Assembly (NCBI GenBank): GCA_003184365.1
Contig: NKYR01000158.1
Coordinates: 1-64,000 of the forward strand
Source of the DNA: Evernia prunastri
Taxonomy: Eukaryota; Ascomycota; Lecanoromycetes; Lecanorales; Parmeliaceae
DNA: 64,000 nt
Reading direction: 5' to 3'
Each line of letters starts with the position of its first letter. Position 1 is the first letter of the stretch. The notes under the pieces are model-generated. The model saw only the letters and a list, made by a program, of their open reading frames with translations. It did no database searches and was not told where the DNA came from. Positions 37,501-49,479 of the stretch are shown here, one piece after another. Both the position numbers and the translations under genes were made by a program.

Positions 37501-37865
37501 TAAATTCGCTATCGTTTTCTTTATTATTTAGCTTAACGATATTTTTTACTTTCGAAATTTCTCGAATTTTTTATTAGACGAAATACGTTTTTTCGAAAGA
37601 TCGTTATCAACTTTTAAATAATTTTCTTATATTTCTTTTATTTAATTCGATTTTTATTAATCTTTTCTCGTTTTTCTCGACGTATTATCTTTTCACGACG
37701 TACTTCCTTCAATTTTAAAATATTATCGATAATAATAAAAAAAATCTTACGATTAAAAGAGTCGCTTTTAATTTGCTTTAGATAAATTATTAAAATTATT
37801 AAATAAAACTAACTTATATTTAAAGAAAGTTTTAATTTATAAATTAAATTTAAATTTTTTTAAAA
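34560..37865. mobile_element. RIP-degraded transposon relics, mostly unresolved
   Basis: AT-rich sequence with stops in all six frames and RIP composition. It probably includes the continuation of the second gypsy element at the left and the C-terminal part of a minus-strand gypsy element at the right. Several GATATCGA.ATGAAAAT.-type short repeats occur at about 35680-35890. No further motif is secure. Confidence 0.45.
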
Positions 37866-38340
37866 GAATTTATATAAATCGATCTTCTTGATAGAGAGTA
37901 TTAAGCTTTTCGATATATAATATTCGACGTCTTTCGTCTTCGTAAACTTTAGATAAACGTTATTCGTTAAATTTAAAATTTTATATTTAAAGTTATAGCG
38001 AATAGTCATTTTCGTCTAAGCGAGCTTTATTGCATTAAAGATGTTATTTCTAATTAATTTTCGAAACTTTATAAAATCTTTTAATATCGAGTTAATTTTC
38101 GAAGTAATTCTCGTTAGAATTTTTTTTAATTTAATTTTATATAAAATTTCAAATGCGATAATAGAAATAAAAGTATTTTTTATTATGTTAAGAGCGTATT
38201 TAATTTCTATTAATAGAATATTGTAATTCTCTTCGTATTTATCGACTAGTAAATAATATAACGCGATCTTTATTATTTAGTTAATACGCTTAATTTATTT
38301 ATCTGCAGAAAAATAATAAATTATAATTATTTTTAAGATT
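37866..38340 (-). pseudogene. Minus-strand Ty3/gypsy integrase C-terminal relic
   Basis: Read on the minus strand, about 38020-37880, KMTIRYNFKYKILNL followed by VYLKFTKTK fits the integrase C-terminal pattern KM..RY...HK.LNL.....VYLKL.K. Flanking frames are too degraded to follow. The open frame on the plus strand at 38041-38226 is an artefact of AT-rich sequence. Confidence 0.5.
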
Positions 38341-38890
38341 ATCTTGTTAAAAAGATAGATGTGTGAAACATTTGATTGAGTTGTGTAAGGTACAAGAAGA
38401 TCACTATATACAAAATCTATCAAGTTCAAACGTCGGGTTACTAACGTGAAATCTGACTTGGGTGAATTTTGACACTCTCACATGATCGTCTTGTATAATA
38501 TGAAAAATCGAAATCTGAAAACGACAAAGACATTTCATGATGCAAATTATCGTCTTGACTTATCGTTTAAAATTTTCACTTTTTGTCAAAAAACGATTTT
38601 TTGAGAATTTATTTTTTACTTCATCAGATGCATATCAATATTCTATTAAAATATAATCGATGAATATATAAGAAGCATTGATATCTATCTTAAAATACTA
38701 AATGATTATAAGATTACTTAATAAGATTGAATTTAATCGATATCTTGAAAAATAAGCGATTAAAAATGTAATGTCTTAAAGATATTTTAAAGAAATAATG
38801 TAATGATAAGCTATTCGAAGATGAGAGATCAATTATGAAGTTTTAGTATATTCTGAAATTTTAAGATTGAGAAGAATTTTTATAAAACTA
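38341..38890. mobile_element. Less mutated non-coding stretch between relics
   Basis: Composition is intermediate. It may contain the 3' UTR and LTR of the minus-strand copia relic that begins upstream at higher coordinates. LTR ends could not be fixed. Confidence 0.35.
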
Positions 38891-41800
38891 TTAGTAGAGT
38901 AGTAAGTCTATCGTATTGCGAAACACTTCAAACTTGTCTCTAATCAGCGACTTAATTAACTTATCGATCATCTGCTTATCGATAGAAATATACTCGAAGA
39001 TTATTATCTTATCGACGACTTTCTTTCGATAAAAATGATTATCGATTTCGATATGCTTAATATATTTATGAGAACGAGAATTCTTGATTAACGCAATAAC
39101 GTTTTAATTATTTTTGTAGATGATAATCGTTTTTAAGACGTTGCTGTTAAATCCTAGTGACGTTAAGAAACTTCGCAATTAAATAACTTTCTTAATAATC
39201 TAAGTTTATTCGATATATTCGACTTCGCAGATCGAGAGAGCGATAATAACTTGTCGTTTAAAAGATCAGCTAATAATTGCATTATTAATATTGAATATAT
39301 ATTAAAAAATAGAGCGACGCGTAGCGATATCGTTAGTTTAATCGAAATCGATATAATCTATTAAGTTAAAGAGAGTATTTTAAAAAGTGAGTTGAAAGTT
39401 AACAGTATTCTTCAGATACTGAAAGATACGCTTTACTATATTTTAATATCGTTTAATAAGATTATAAGCGTAGCGACTAATAACAGAGATAGCGTAAATT
39501 AGATCTAATTGAATACTTAGTATAGCGTATATTAAAAAGTCGACGACAAATTAATAGCGAAGTCTATTCTTAGACGTGACTTCAAAATTATTCTTTATAG
39601 AACTTAACTTAATCGAGATTTTATTAAGATAATAATCGATTTAAACTTTTATATATTATTGTCTCGAAGAATTCGTTTAACGTAATCGACTTATTTTAGA
39701 CGAATCGTTCTATTAATACGATCGCGAATAATAGTTATTCTCAAGTAATAAACGCAAGATCTTAAATTCTTTATATAAAATTTGACGTTAAGTGTATTTT
39801 TGATACGCTAAATATTCGCACGATTGAGATTAATAATTAAAATATTATTATTATAGAGAGTCACGATAATATTAGTTCGAAAGTCGTTAAATACGTTATA
39901 ATCGACATCAATAAATATAAAGTTTTAATTCTTTATAAAGTTAATAAAGATATTATATTAAACTCAAAGCGATTGCTTTAAATTATAAATTTTTTTATTT
40001 AATTTGTAAATCTTATCGAGATGCTTCGAGTTCTTGAAGTTAATAAATTAATATATATAAATTAGCTTCTCTATATCATCGTATAAGAAAACGATTTTGA
40101 TATTTATTTATTTTAAATCTTAGTTCAAGATAGCTGTTAAGACGAATAACGTCTTATAATTTATAGACTTAATAATCTGTTACGGACGTACCCTAGCTGT
40201 CAGGTACAAAGGGAGTGTTTATGGCTATGTGTCAGGCACATAGAGTATTTATTGGTCATTGACACATTCTCATTATCACATAGGCTAGCGGGGATTCTTC
40301 CTAGTATTTAAGCGCTCTTCTCCTGTGTACATATTCGCTCTTTATCTAGTTGTCTTATTCAATTTACCCCCATTAGACTTGACTCTGGGCACGGTTCTGA
40401 CATAATCGAAACGAAAGTCTTATTATAATCTAGATCTTCGCGCTGAGAATATTTAAGAATAATTTAATAAATCTTATATCGAATAATTTTATCTTTAAAT
40501 TTTCGTTTTAAAGTGAAGATTTATTTATCTCTTAGCGACTTTCTATTTTTAAAATAATTTATTAGATTTTAAGTGTTATTCTTTATTAAAAACGCTATTT
40601 TATTCTCGATCATGTTTATTTGTTCTTTAGTATTCAAATTATTATTTACGATAACTTTTTTATAATTCTTAAGCTCGTAAGACTCGCGAGTAATAAAGAT
40701 TAATATTATAATCAAATTCGGAGATAGATTACGTTATTTCAAATAAGAATAGTATTTCGATAAAGTTAATATATTTTCTATACTCGAAATTACGAAGAGA
40801 GTTATTAAAAAACAGATTCTCGTATTCGATATTAAGACTGACGACGAAGCTGATATAGAAATAACTGATAATTAGGATAGATTAACTACTGAGAGTAGTA
40901 TAACTACTAACGACAATACTAAAAACGACGCTAATTTTAACGCTATGAAATCCAATTTATTTTAATTATTATTTATTATAACGATAAGCGTAGATATAGA
41001 TTTTTTTGTAGATAAAGACGCTTATAACGCTGATATTTTTTTTATTATAAAAAAATTTGACGATTTCTACTTAATTCGCAGAAAGTTAAAAAATATCTTA
41101 CTTCAAATAACTTTAAATATTTGATAAATACGATCGTTATTAAGTAATATATTATAGATATAATCGCTCTTATAATTAATAAGTCGTTTAAACGACTTAA
41201 TAATAATACGATTTTAATCGAAAATTTATTTAGTATTAGACTTACGTATAATATATTAATTATAGAATCTTAGAGATCGAAGATATTTGAGATTAAGCTT
41301 ATAGTCAGTCTCTGTCTTATAAGAGATAAGCTTTCGAATTTAAATCGATCGAGGATTACGTAAGTAATTAACGATTATTACTAGCTGAGATTAGTAACAT
41401 TTCGATAATTCGATATTCTTTATAATTATAGCGATATAATTCTTAAGATTTTGATTTAAACGCTCGAAAGATTTATTTTATTAAGAACTACTAAATATAA
41501 CTAATTTTTATATAATTTCACTCTCATCGCGAAAGCGATCGAAAACGTAATTCTAATATTTATCTTTTTAGTTAATTCGAAGATAATAATATCGATAATT
41601 ATTTCGCTTATTACGTATTAGATAGCGACGAAAGATCGAAAAGATCTCGCTTTTATAACGTAAAAGCTCGATTTTTAATTTATAAATAAAATCGTCAAGA
41701 AAGATAATAAAGTACTTATATTTATCTTTAATCTTCTTTATTTAAATAATAATATTATAAATAAAATCGAATTATTCTCTTTCAAAACGAATACGCGAAG

Positions 41801-43250
41801 TATATTTAATCTGTCAAATCTTCTTAATAATGTAGATCAAATAGAATATCTTATCAAATATCTTTTTAGATAGATTAATATTATATTTAAATAAATTGTT
41901 GTATATCTTTAATATAATTTAAATAGCGATAATAATAAGTCAAGATCGCAGAGTTTAATTTACGCTTTTATCTCTTTTTAAACTTAAAATTTTAAAGTTC
42001 GAACTGCTAGCACGAAAGTAAATTGTATTAAACGACGTATTTGAATTAAAATCGAAGAAGCTACAGCTCGAGATAGAGCTAATTATAATATTAGATCTAT
42101 AGTTAATACTTCGAAAGCGTTTCGTCGATATAAACGAAATAATTGATTTATCGATTGAATTAAACGTAAGATTAATAATTATTATTATTAATTTCGACTT
42201 GAAAATAATCGTAGAGATTCGAATTTATTTCGATATCGAAATAGATATGAAGAGCTTAAGCTTCTTAATCTCGCGAAAATCGTGACGATCTTTTTATATA
42301 TTAAAGTGAAAAATATCGTTATCGATTAATCAGACGATAATATTTTGACGATCGATTTAAATATCGATAAAGTCGATAATTTAAACGAGATATTTCGCGC
42401 GCATTAGCTTGCTCTGAGAGATTAAATTTATTAATAAGTTCGAAGTATAAAGAATATCGTTAATGATTATTCGACGATATTTCTCTTTGATATTAAACTT
42501 TAATTTAATTTAATTTTTATTGATAAAAATACGAGAATTATCGACTTTTTTAAGAGAGCGATAAATATCGAATTTCGTTAGTAAATAATAAGTCTTGAAG
42601 ATTAATCGATTCGTAGTCGTATAAATCGAGACGTAGATATTTAATTTTCAACGTTTTGAGATTTCATCGAGCGTGACGCTTATAATATATAAAATTTACT
42701 TCGAAATATAACGCTTCGATTAATTATAATACTTCGAGATATAGTATTCAAGTTAATTATTTTCGCTATTTTCACGAATTGCGAGAAAGATCTTAAATCA
42801 CATCGCGACGTAGATTTCGTCGATATCGAAATTAACGTTCTCGACTTTCGTTTCGAAGTCATAATATATTAAATTAATATTTTGAATTCTTCGCGACTTT
42901 TTATTATATCGATCTTTATAATTATAATTAGTATTACGTCTTTTGTTATCGCGCTAATTACGATCGTTACGAGTGTTATAATCTCGATTGCGATTTCGTT
43001 TACGTCGCTTCGAATTATTAAAATAATAGAAATTACGTTAATGTTATTTATCGTATTCGTGCTAAATGTGATAGAGTTTATAATACTTCTAATAATATTT
43101 AACGATACTTCGAAGAGTTACTACGTCGAGAAAGTTCTCGACGACTTCACTTTACAATAATAGAATTATTAGACTTATTAATACTTCTATAATAACGTAA
43201 GCTTTAAAGCGCGTAATAATTAGTTTAATAATAAACTCGATTCTATTAAT
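38890..43250 (-). pseudogene. Ty1/copia retrotransposon relic, RIP-destroyed, split by a solo LTR
   Basis: Minus-strand Pol. RNase H: SFKRQVIIALSICEVEYIE (about 39280-39230), corresponding to S.KRQP.VALSTCEAEY; HKYIKHIEIDNHFYRKKV (about 39085-39020), corresponding to ..R.KHIDI..HFVREKV; then RDKFEVFRNTI (about 38945). RT: SINYKTLFVLTAILN and the MDVKTAFLNG-like block at about 40140-40020. Upstream of the solo LTR, NKTFVSIIR-like and TLKRKFKDKIIRYKI blocks (about 40500-40410) continue the same RT frame. A basic, Asn/Arg-rich stretch at about 43150-42880 resembles the end of a copia Gag. The middle (integrase) is not resolved. Confidence 0.75.
40178..40402. mobile_element. Solo LTR, family A, with TAATC target duplication
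   Basis: 225 bp, TGTTACGGACG...GGTTCTGACA, flanked by TAATC at 40173-40177 and 40403-40407. Normal composition. It splits the RT frame of the RIPped copia relic, so it inserted after that element was in place. Confidence 0.9.
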
Positions 43251-43850
43251 AGACGAATTAATGATCGTTTAAATAAATCGCTAAATTATATATTTTAGCG
43301 AGTAAGTCGATTTCTTAGCGACGTTGATAACGTTATAAATCTAAGTGTAATATAGAAAGTAATCTTCGTACTTTTTATCTAAATCGATATAAAATAAAAA
43401 AATAAAATAAAGATTATTTAGAATAAGTTCGTTATAAATAATTCGAGTTTTAATATAAAGTTACTTAAACTTTTTAGTATAGTCGAAGACGTTTTTATAA
43501 TTACTAAGTTTTAATATCGTTAGACGTCGAAAACGATCGTTAAGAAAATTGAATTCTTATAATTATTATAATAATTAATATCGAGAATACTCAAAATCGC
43601 ATTATAACATATTAAATACTTATACTCTTATTCCTCTTATCGAGACTTATAAAAATCTAAATTCTTTATCATTAATATTAATATTATTAAAGTATTTATT
43701 AGTTAAGCTATCGTATTGATTATATTAACGATATTAATCTAAGTCTAAATAATTCGAGAAGAAAAAATGATACGATTCTTCTATATATATAATTATAGCG
43801 ATACGCTAATTAGATATTCAATAATAATTCTTTTTTAGACTTAATATTCT
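43251..43850. mobile_element. RIP-degraded relic, unidentified
   Basis: AT-rich with RIP composition, probably the 5' part of the copia relic. No motif is secure. Confidence 0.4.
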
Positions 43851-44056
43851 TGTTACGGACGTACCCTAGGTGTCAGGCACATAGGGAGTGTTTATGGCTA
43901 TGTGTCTAGCACATAGAGTGTTTATTGGTTATTGACACATTCCCATTGACACATAGGCTAGCGGGGATTCTTCCTAGTATTTAAGCGCTCTTCTNTTATC
44001 TAGTTGTCTTATTCAATTTACCCCCATTAGACTTGACTCTGGGCACGGTTCTGACA
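43851..44056. mobile_element. LTR family A copy without target duplication, containing an N
   Basis: Begins TGTTACGGACG and ends GGTTCTGACA. Relative to the copy at 40178, about 20 bp are missing at the N (43995). The left flank (ATTCT) and right flank (CTACA) do not match. The left neighbour is copia-like RIPped DNA and the right neighbour is a pogo transposase that lacks its N-terminus, so this LTR marks a rearrangement or an assembly join. Confidence 0.8.
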
Positions 44057-45750
44057 CTACAAGTACCAGAGTGAGATTAATCTTCAAGAGTTTCTTAAGT
44101 TAGATTCATAGTTATCGAATTGCTTATGAAAAGGAGAGATTATTAAGCGCTTGATTAAAACTAAATAGCTAGCTTTCTTGAAAGACATTAAGATCTATAG
44201 AATCGATTCAGTCAGTCATTGAATTAGAAGCGTGCTGCAATCCATGATTTAGAGAAGTTATTGCGATGATTTGAACTTATTGAATTCATCATTCAGAAGT
44301 ACGATATTCGATAAGAGAATATATACAATATGAATAAAGAAGACTTCGCTCTCGATATCGCTGATAGAACGAGAATTATTTATTTCAGAAATAACTTATA
44401 GATATATATGACTCAAAACGAAAATAGAGAATAGAAATCTCTTATTGAGTGCATATTCAATAATAAAAGACTGTTGATAATCTTCATGATCTTCAAAGAC
44501 AAGCTTATCAAGAAGATTTAAATCAATCTTTTGAAGCTCAAGGAGAATATTATTGCAATAAGTGAAAATGACTAAATAAATAACCTGTTAGATTTAAAGT
44601 AATTTATCATGTAATTACTTTTGCTTATGAAATTTTATTAATAGTATACTTATTATTTCGTAGAGCATTTAAATCGCAAACCCGAAAAACGCTGAAAGAC
44701 AAATATCGTTTTCTGATATTTGACGAACATTCGTCACACATTAATATCAAAGTTATACTATTTTGTATCAGCAACGACATTATTCTTCTATATTTATCTG
44801 TTTATATCACACATATGCTTCAGCCATTAGATGTGAGATTTTTCTCGCCGTTGACAACTATATATCATAAGCATTTGAAAAAGAACTCACGACTTTAGAA
44901 AGCATACACAATAAACAAAATAGACTATATTAAATTGATTCAAATGATAAGAAAAAACGCTACAACGCACACAAATATTATGCATATCTGACAAAAGAGT
45001 GAATTATTTTCTATTTTATCATAAGTTGTTTTTGACAAATAAAGACTCAAAGCATTAAAAACGCGATCTACTACATCTTCAGCTGTGATCATTACAGCGT
45101 TTAATAATAACTCTATTTCTATATCTTTCACGACTTTGATAAATGTAAAAAAAGTCAATCAGCTAGTTCAATAGATTAAGGCTGAAAATTGGAATTCAAA
45201 ACTTTCAGAAAAGCTTGAAAAAGTATACAGTGCAGCACTAACAAAAAACATTATGCTTAAAATCATCAACAATGATCTTATAAACGTAGATCAACGAAAG
45301 AAGAATAAGATCGCTCGAGAAAAAGAACACTGAGATGAGATAAGAATTATAAATCTTGAGATTATATAAAAACGAACGTAAAGATTCAATAACGAGCAAT
45401 TTAAGAAGGAGTTTACAAAGCTTTGTCGTCTGAGATCTGATCTTTTTGAAAAGAAAAGAAATAGAAGTTCAGTCAAAAAGACTGCTGTACCTCCCACACC
45501 AGACTCACTAATATCAATATAATTTAATCCTTCACATTTCTCTCCGCAGCGATCCCCGCAATATTTTTCGCAGTAGTCTTCACAGCGATTACAGCGAGAT
45601 AATAGAGAAGATATAAGAGAAGATGCAAGAGAAGATGCAAGAGAAGACAAAAAAGTAGTAGCAAAAACAGTAGTAGAAGAAGAAGAAGAAGGAGAAGAAG
45701 TGACGAGATATTCACGAATTGATAGACCAATAAGATCCAAAAAACGATGA
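44057..45750 (+). pseudogene. pogo/Fot1-type transposase relic, N-terminus missing
   Basis: Plus-strand remnant of a DDE transposase (Tc1-pogo superfamily). EEDFALDIADRTRIIYF (about 44339-44390) fits DEKGF.LG...R.; ISENDQINN resembles the SENGWT.NE block; and PLDVRFFSPLTTIYHKHL (about 44824-44877) fits the LQPLDVG.F.PLK..Y motif that carries the last catalytic acidic residue. A charged C-terminal tail extends to about 45750 (DAREDAREDKK). Stops and shifts interrupt it, but mutation is lighter than in the gypsy relics. The DNA-binding N-terminus is cut off by the LTR copy at 43851-44056. Confidence 0.75.
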
Positions 45751-46398
45751 TTTAATTTTTCAGTCTTTTTGATATTGTTAGCAATAAAAATGTCGAAGAG
45801 ACACTAAAACAGAAGTGGAATTCCGCTGCAAATCGACTTCGAAGAGAGTAAGTTGTAACTCATTGAAGAGCAAATTGAAGCGCTGTCATAAGCTGAAACA
45901 TAGTAACAAGTTTAGAGAATAGATATCTCTCCTCTGAAGCATCTTTCACCAGTCTTTTTTCATTCGAAATCCTTTACAGTTAGAATTTATTCAGTAATAG
46001 TATCGGCCTTCTCATACTTCAGACGACGCTTCAGCATAGCCTTCTCTTGTTTATGATTCACTCAGTTCAAAAAGACAGTTTTATCAAGCATTACAACATC
46101 GGAAAGGGAGATTGAAGAGATATCGATCTGACGAAGAACGAATGTAACGTTTTCATCTATTTGAGAGCGATGATGATTGATTGAAAAGTTATTCGGGATC
46201 TCTAATTGATTAGTCAGGTGGTAGCAAGACTGAAATAGTCATATACATATGAATTTAGTCATTGCTAATGTCATTGTCGAATATTTGATGCGGTGAAGGC
46301 ATTTTGATGTTGGGCCGGATTTATCGGATTTTAGGGTATTGCATTAGTAGGTGTGTTGCATTAATAGGTGACAACGAGTACTTTACCGAGCTTACTTT
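45751..46398. other. Relic DNA between two transposons
   Basis: Intermediate composition, with no intact frame. It probably includes the 3' end of the pogo-type relic and its flank. No terminal repeat could be assigned. Confidence 0.35.
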
Positions 46399-47089
46399 AA
46401 GTAATCGTAGCCCCACTATTCGCTTCGCTCATAGTAGGCCCATACTCAATGACGCGCAGGGCTCAAAGACGCGTTTTTCTACACATCCTTCCTTTTTCTA
46501 CATATATCTTGCCTCACCTTTCGATATAGCATAAACGCCGCCCAATTATCATGCACTAGCTTTCATAGTCCATAATCGCTTCGACGAAGAACCCTTTTAA
46601 TGACCTTGTTGATCTTTTCTGTCTGAATTTCTCCAGCTCGAATTGCTCGTTTTAAAGTCTTCTCGATCTTCTCTTTAACTGTTTCTTTTATCACATGAAG
46701 AAATTTACGTATTTGATCGACTAATATTCATTCTCTCTTCTAAATAACTGTTTCTGAAAGACTTTTACGTACTCGTTTAATCACAGTCTCTTTGTAAATA
46801 GTCTTAAGATCTCATTCGACAATTTGTCTGAAAAATTTATTAACAATGAAATTTTTTATAAATTGAACTAACAGTTTTCGTATATCTTTAGAAATGATAA
46901 AGACTTATATTTTAAGCACTCTTTGAAATCATTGATCGAATTAAATTACGTTTTTAGTCGAATGAGGTATTTGATTAAATACAGTTAATAATAATTAAAT
47001 CTCTGAAGTAGTAGTTCGCTTTGATATCTTTAATCTTTACAAATAATATTTCGAGATTATAAGATAGAAAATCTGTTTTTCGAAAGATT

Positions 47090-49456
47090 GAAGTAATAAT
47101 AGAAGACTTAAATATTTGAGTTCTTATTCAATTGAATACGACGGGAAAGTTTAATCTATTAAATTCGCTGCTATCGAGTCGTACTGCGATATCTATAGCC
47201 TCGATATAATAATGCTTAAAAGACTGAAAATATTTCACATCTAATAATTGTATAAAGTGTGTGAAATGCGAAAGAAGAATAAACAAATTGATCTTTTTCT
47301 CTTAGACGAATATATAAAATTCGTAGATATAATAACTTTTAAAATCGTTTAAAATCAGCGCTCTTCACTCTCTCATCTGACGAGAATTGAAAAATTTATC
47401 GAAATATATCAGTCAATTATATGTCGGCTGATTATTTGAATATTCGATAGATGAAACAGCTAGAATAGTGTTGTTCGATAAGTTATTTTTGTTTCATTTG
47501 TATAGAATATAAGCATCTTTTAATATCAAAAGCGAAGACGTACTTCAGCCTTCAGCACTAATACACTTCATCGACGTAATATTCGATAACCGTCGACGGA
47601 ATCGTCACAAAATTGCCGAGATTTTTCCGAATATCAACAACGCGACTTTTTTCTATACTTTCTCATTATTTCATCAATCTTTGCCCGATATATCTCAAGT
47701 TGCTATCTTATCTAATTCTGATAGAATCGAACTAGATAAGACTTTAAAAAAGTAGAAACGAGAGATCCGAGTCAAAGCAAGAAAGAATAAACTCGAGAAA
47801 CGTGATATTCTTCTTTAGAATATATCTGTACTATTAGACTATAAATTAATAACAATTAAGTATCGCGCGGCTGTCAGTTATATATCTACTAATATATTCT
47901 TCACTCTATATGCGATTTTTAGTCTCATATAAATTAGTACTGTCTAAGATATACTTTATACGAATACGAATTTGTATATCGCTGAGTAGAGTTTTTTAAA
48001 AGATCTTTGAAAATCTATCGAGATAGCGAAGCTCAAAATCTTTATCGCTATTACAATCTATATAAGTCTCTATTACTTTTCAATTATTTATAATTATTGA
48101 AAAATCGATCATATTGCTTTAATCTCTGAGATTTTACGAAGAAGAATATCTCGAGATCGCTGTATTCTTCTGCGAAAATTTCTTTATTGCTTAAATTTCG
48201 CTATAGAGAACTCTTTTATTATTGAAATAAATAGATATAAATAGTCTATATGATATAAAAAGTTAATGTTATTCGCTGATGAGATACGAAGTAATTGAAG
48301 AAAGCTACGTACTTCGAGTTTTCACTGCGCGATTAATAAATATATAATTAAAAAGACGAGACGCACTTATTATTTTATTATAACTTTAGACAAATTAATT
48401 AAAAAGAAATATAAGCTTTTTGCAATTGAAGATAAAAATTATTTTTATAACTTTATATAATACTCGTCTATATAAGATCTTAAAAATAGATTAAAAGTTA
48501 AAGATCTCGAAGATATAAGCGCTATAATCTTTAAATTGATCGTTGATATACTATCTTCTAACTTTATTCTCTTTATAAATAACTATTTCACTGAATTAAA
48601 GATGACTAAAAAGCTAAAAATCGTTAGAATAGCTGTATATGAAACTATAAAGTCGAGTTAATTAAATCTTTTAAATTTGCTTGTGAAGATAAAATAGTAG
48701 TTTGCTAAAAATATCTCATACGATATTCTTGCTGCAGTGATTTAGAATAATATTCTTATAATAGCTTAATAGAATAACAATCTAGTTTTAAGTCTTATCA
48801 CTATCTATAATGTTAGAGAAGTTTATAATATCGTTATTAAAAAAAGAAAGCGTCTTAGTAAGATAAGTATTAATTATTGAGTTATTCTATCTGCTTTTAA
48901 AGAGAATGAGAAGAATATATAAAAAAAGAATTTTGATATTTCGAAGATGTTCTTCTACTACAATAGATATATGAGAAAGATTAATCGATTTAATGCACTC
49001 GTAACTGTATATTCTTCTCAACGAGCTTGCAATCGAATTTAAATATCTAATCTTTATTGACTACTAAATAAAAGTCTTTCGAATACTTTCAAGCTATGCG
49101 AATTAATGGAAATGTTTCGTTAGAAGTATTAGAAGTTTTTAAAGTAAGTGATAGTGAAGTTGTTGAAAGAAGAGAAAGATTTCTATCGATTTCTACTCTC
49201 ATTATTCTCACTTACTATTTAATTAAAGTTACTACGAGAAAATTATGAATAATAAGATCTAAAGTTTATTCGAGTGTGTTTTCAGTGTCGTAAGAACAAT
49301 AGAAAGAAAGATTTTAATAGAGAAATAAGTGATAATAATATAACTGCATCAAGAATTAGAGAAAAATACTTCGTATATAAGATTTACTTATATCGCAATG
49401 AAGACTGTGTGAAGCGATTTCACTTAGTAAATAATGCTATCGAGATTATAGAATAA
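47090..49456 (+). pseudogene. Second piggyBac-type transposase relic
   Basis: Recognisable from about 48540: LFINNYFTELKMTKKL matches LFTDN.FTS..L; ISYDILAAVI and NNNLVLSLITIYNV match the WKDNK.V...ST region; YNRYMRKINRFNALVTVYSS (about 48957-49016) matches the FN..MGGVD..D.....Y segment. The C-terminal Cys/His zinc module follows (CFQCRKNNRKKDF; YLYRNEDCVKRFH), and the frame ends at 49454-49456. The N-terminal half (47.1-48.5 kb) is RIPped and only loosely assigned. It is not the same copy as the piggyBac relic at 25-26.4 kb. Confidence 0.7.
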
Positions 49457-49479
49457 GTATAAAGTATTTAGTATAGATT

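Noticed and set aside
24305..40402. LTR-A copies at 24305 and 40178 as the two ends of one 16-kb retrotransposon
   Set aside because: The 40178 copy has its own perfect target duplication, and the DNA between contains elements of several families in both orientations.
42882..43160. Hydrophobic 92-codon plus-strand frame that looks like a membrane protein
   Set aside because: It is the antisense of a basic Asn/Arg-rich copia region in RIPped DNA; Ile/Leu/Phe richness is a product of AT bias.
45291..45740. 149-codon minus-strand frame with a poly-Ser tract
   Set aside because: It is antisense to the charged C-terminal tail (Glu/Arg repeats) of the pogo-type transposase relic.
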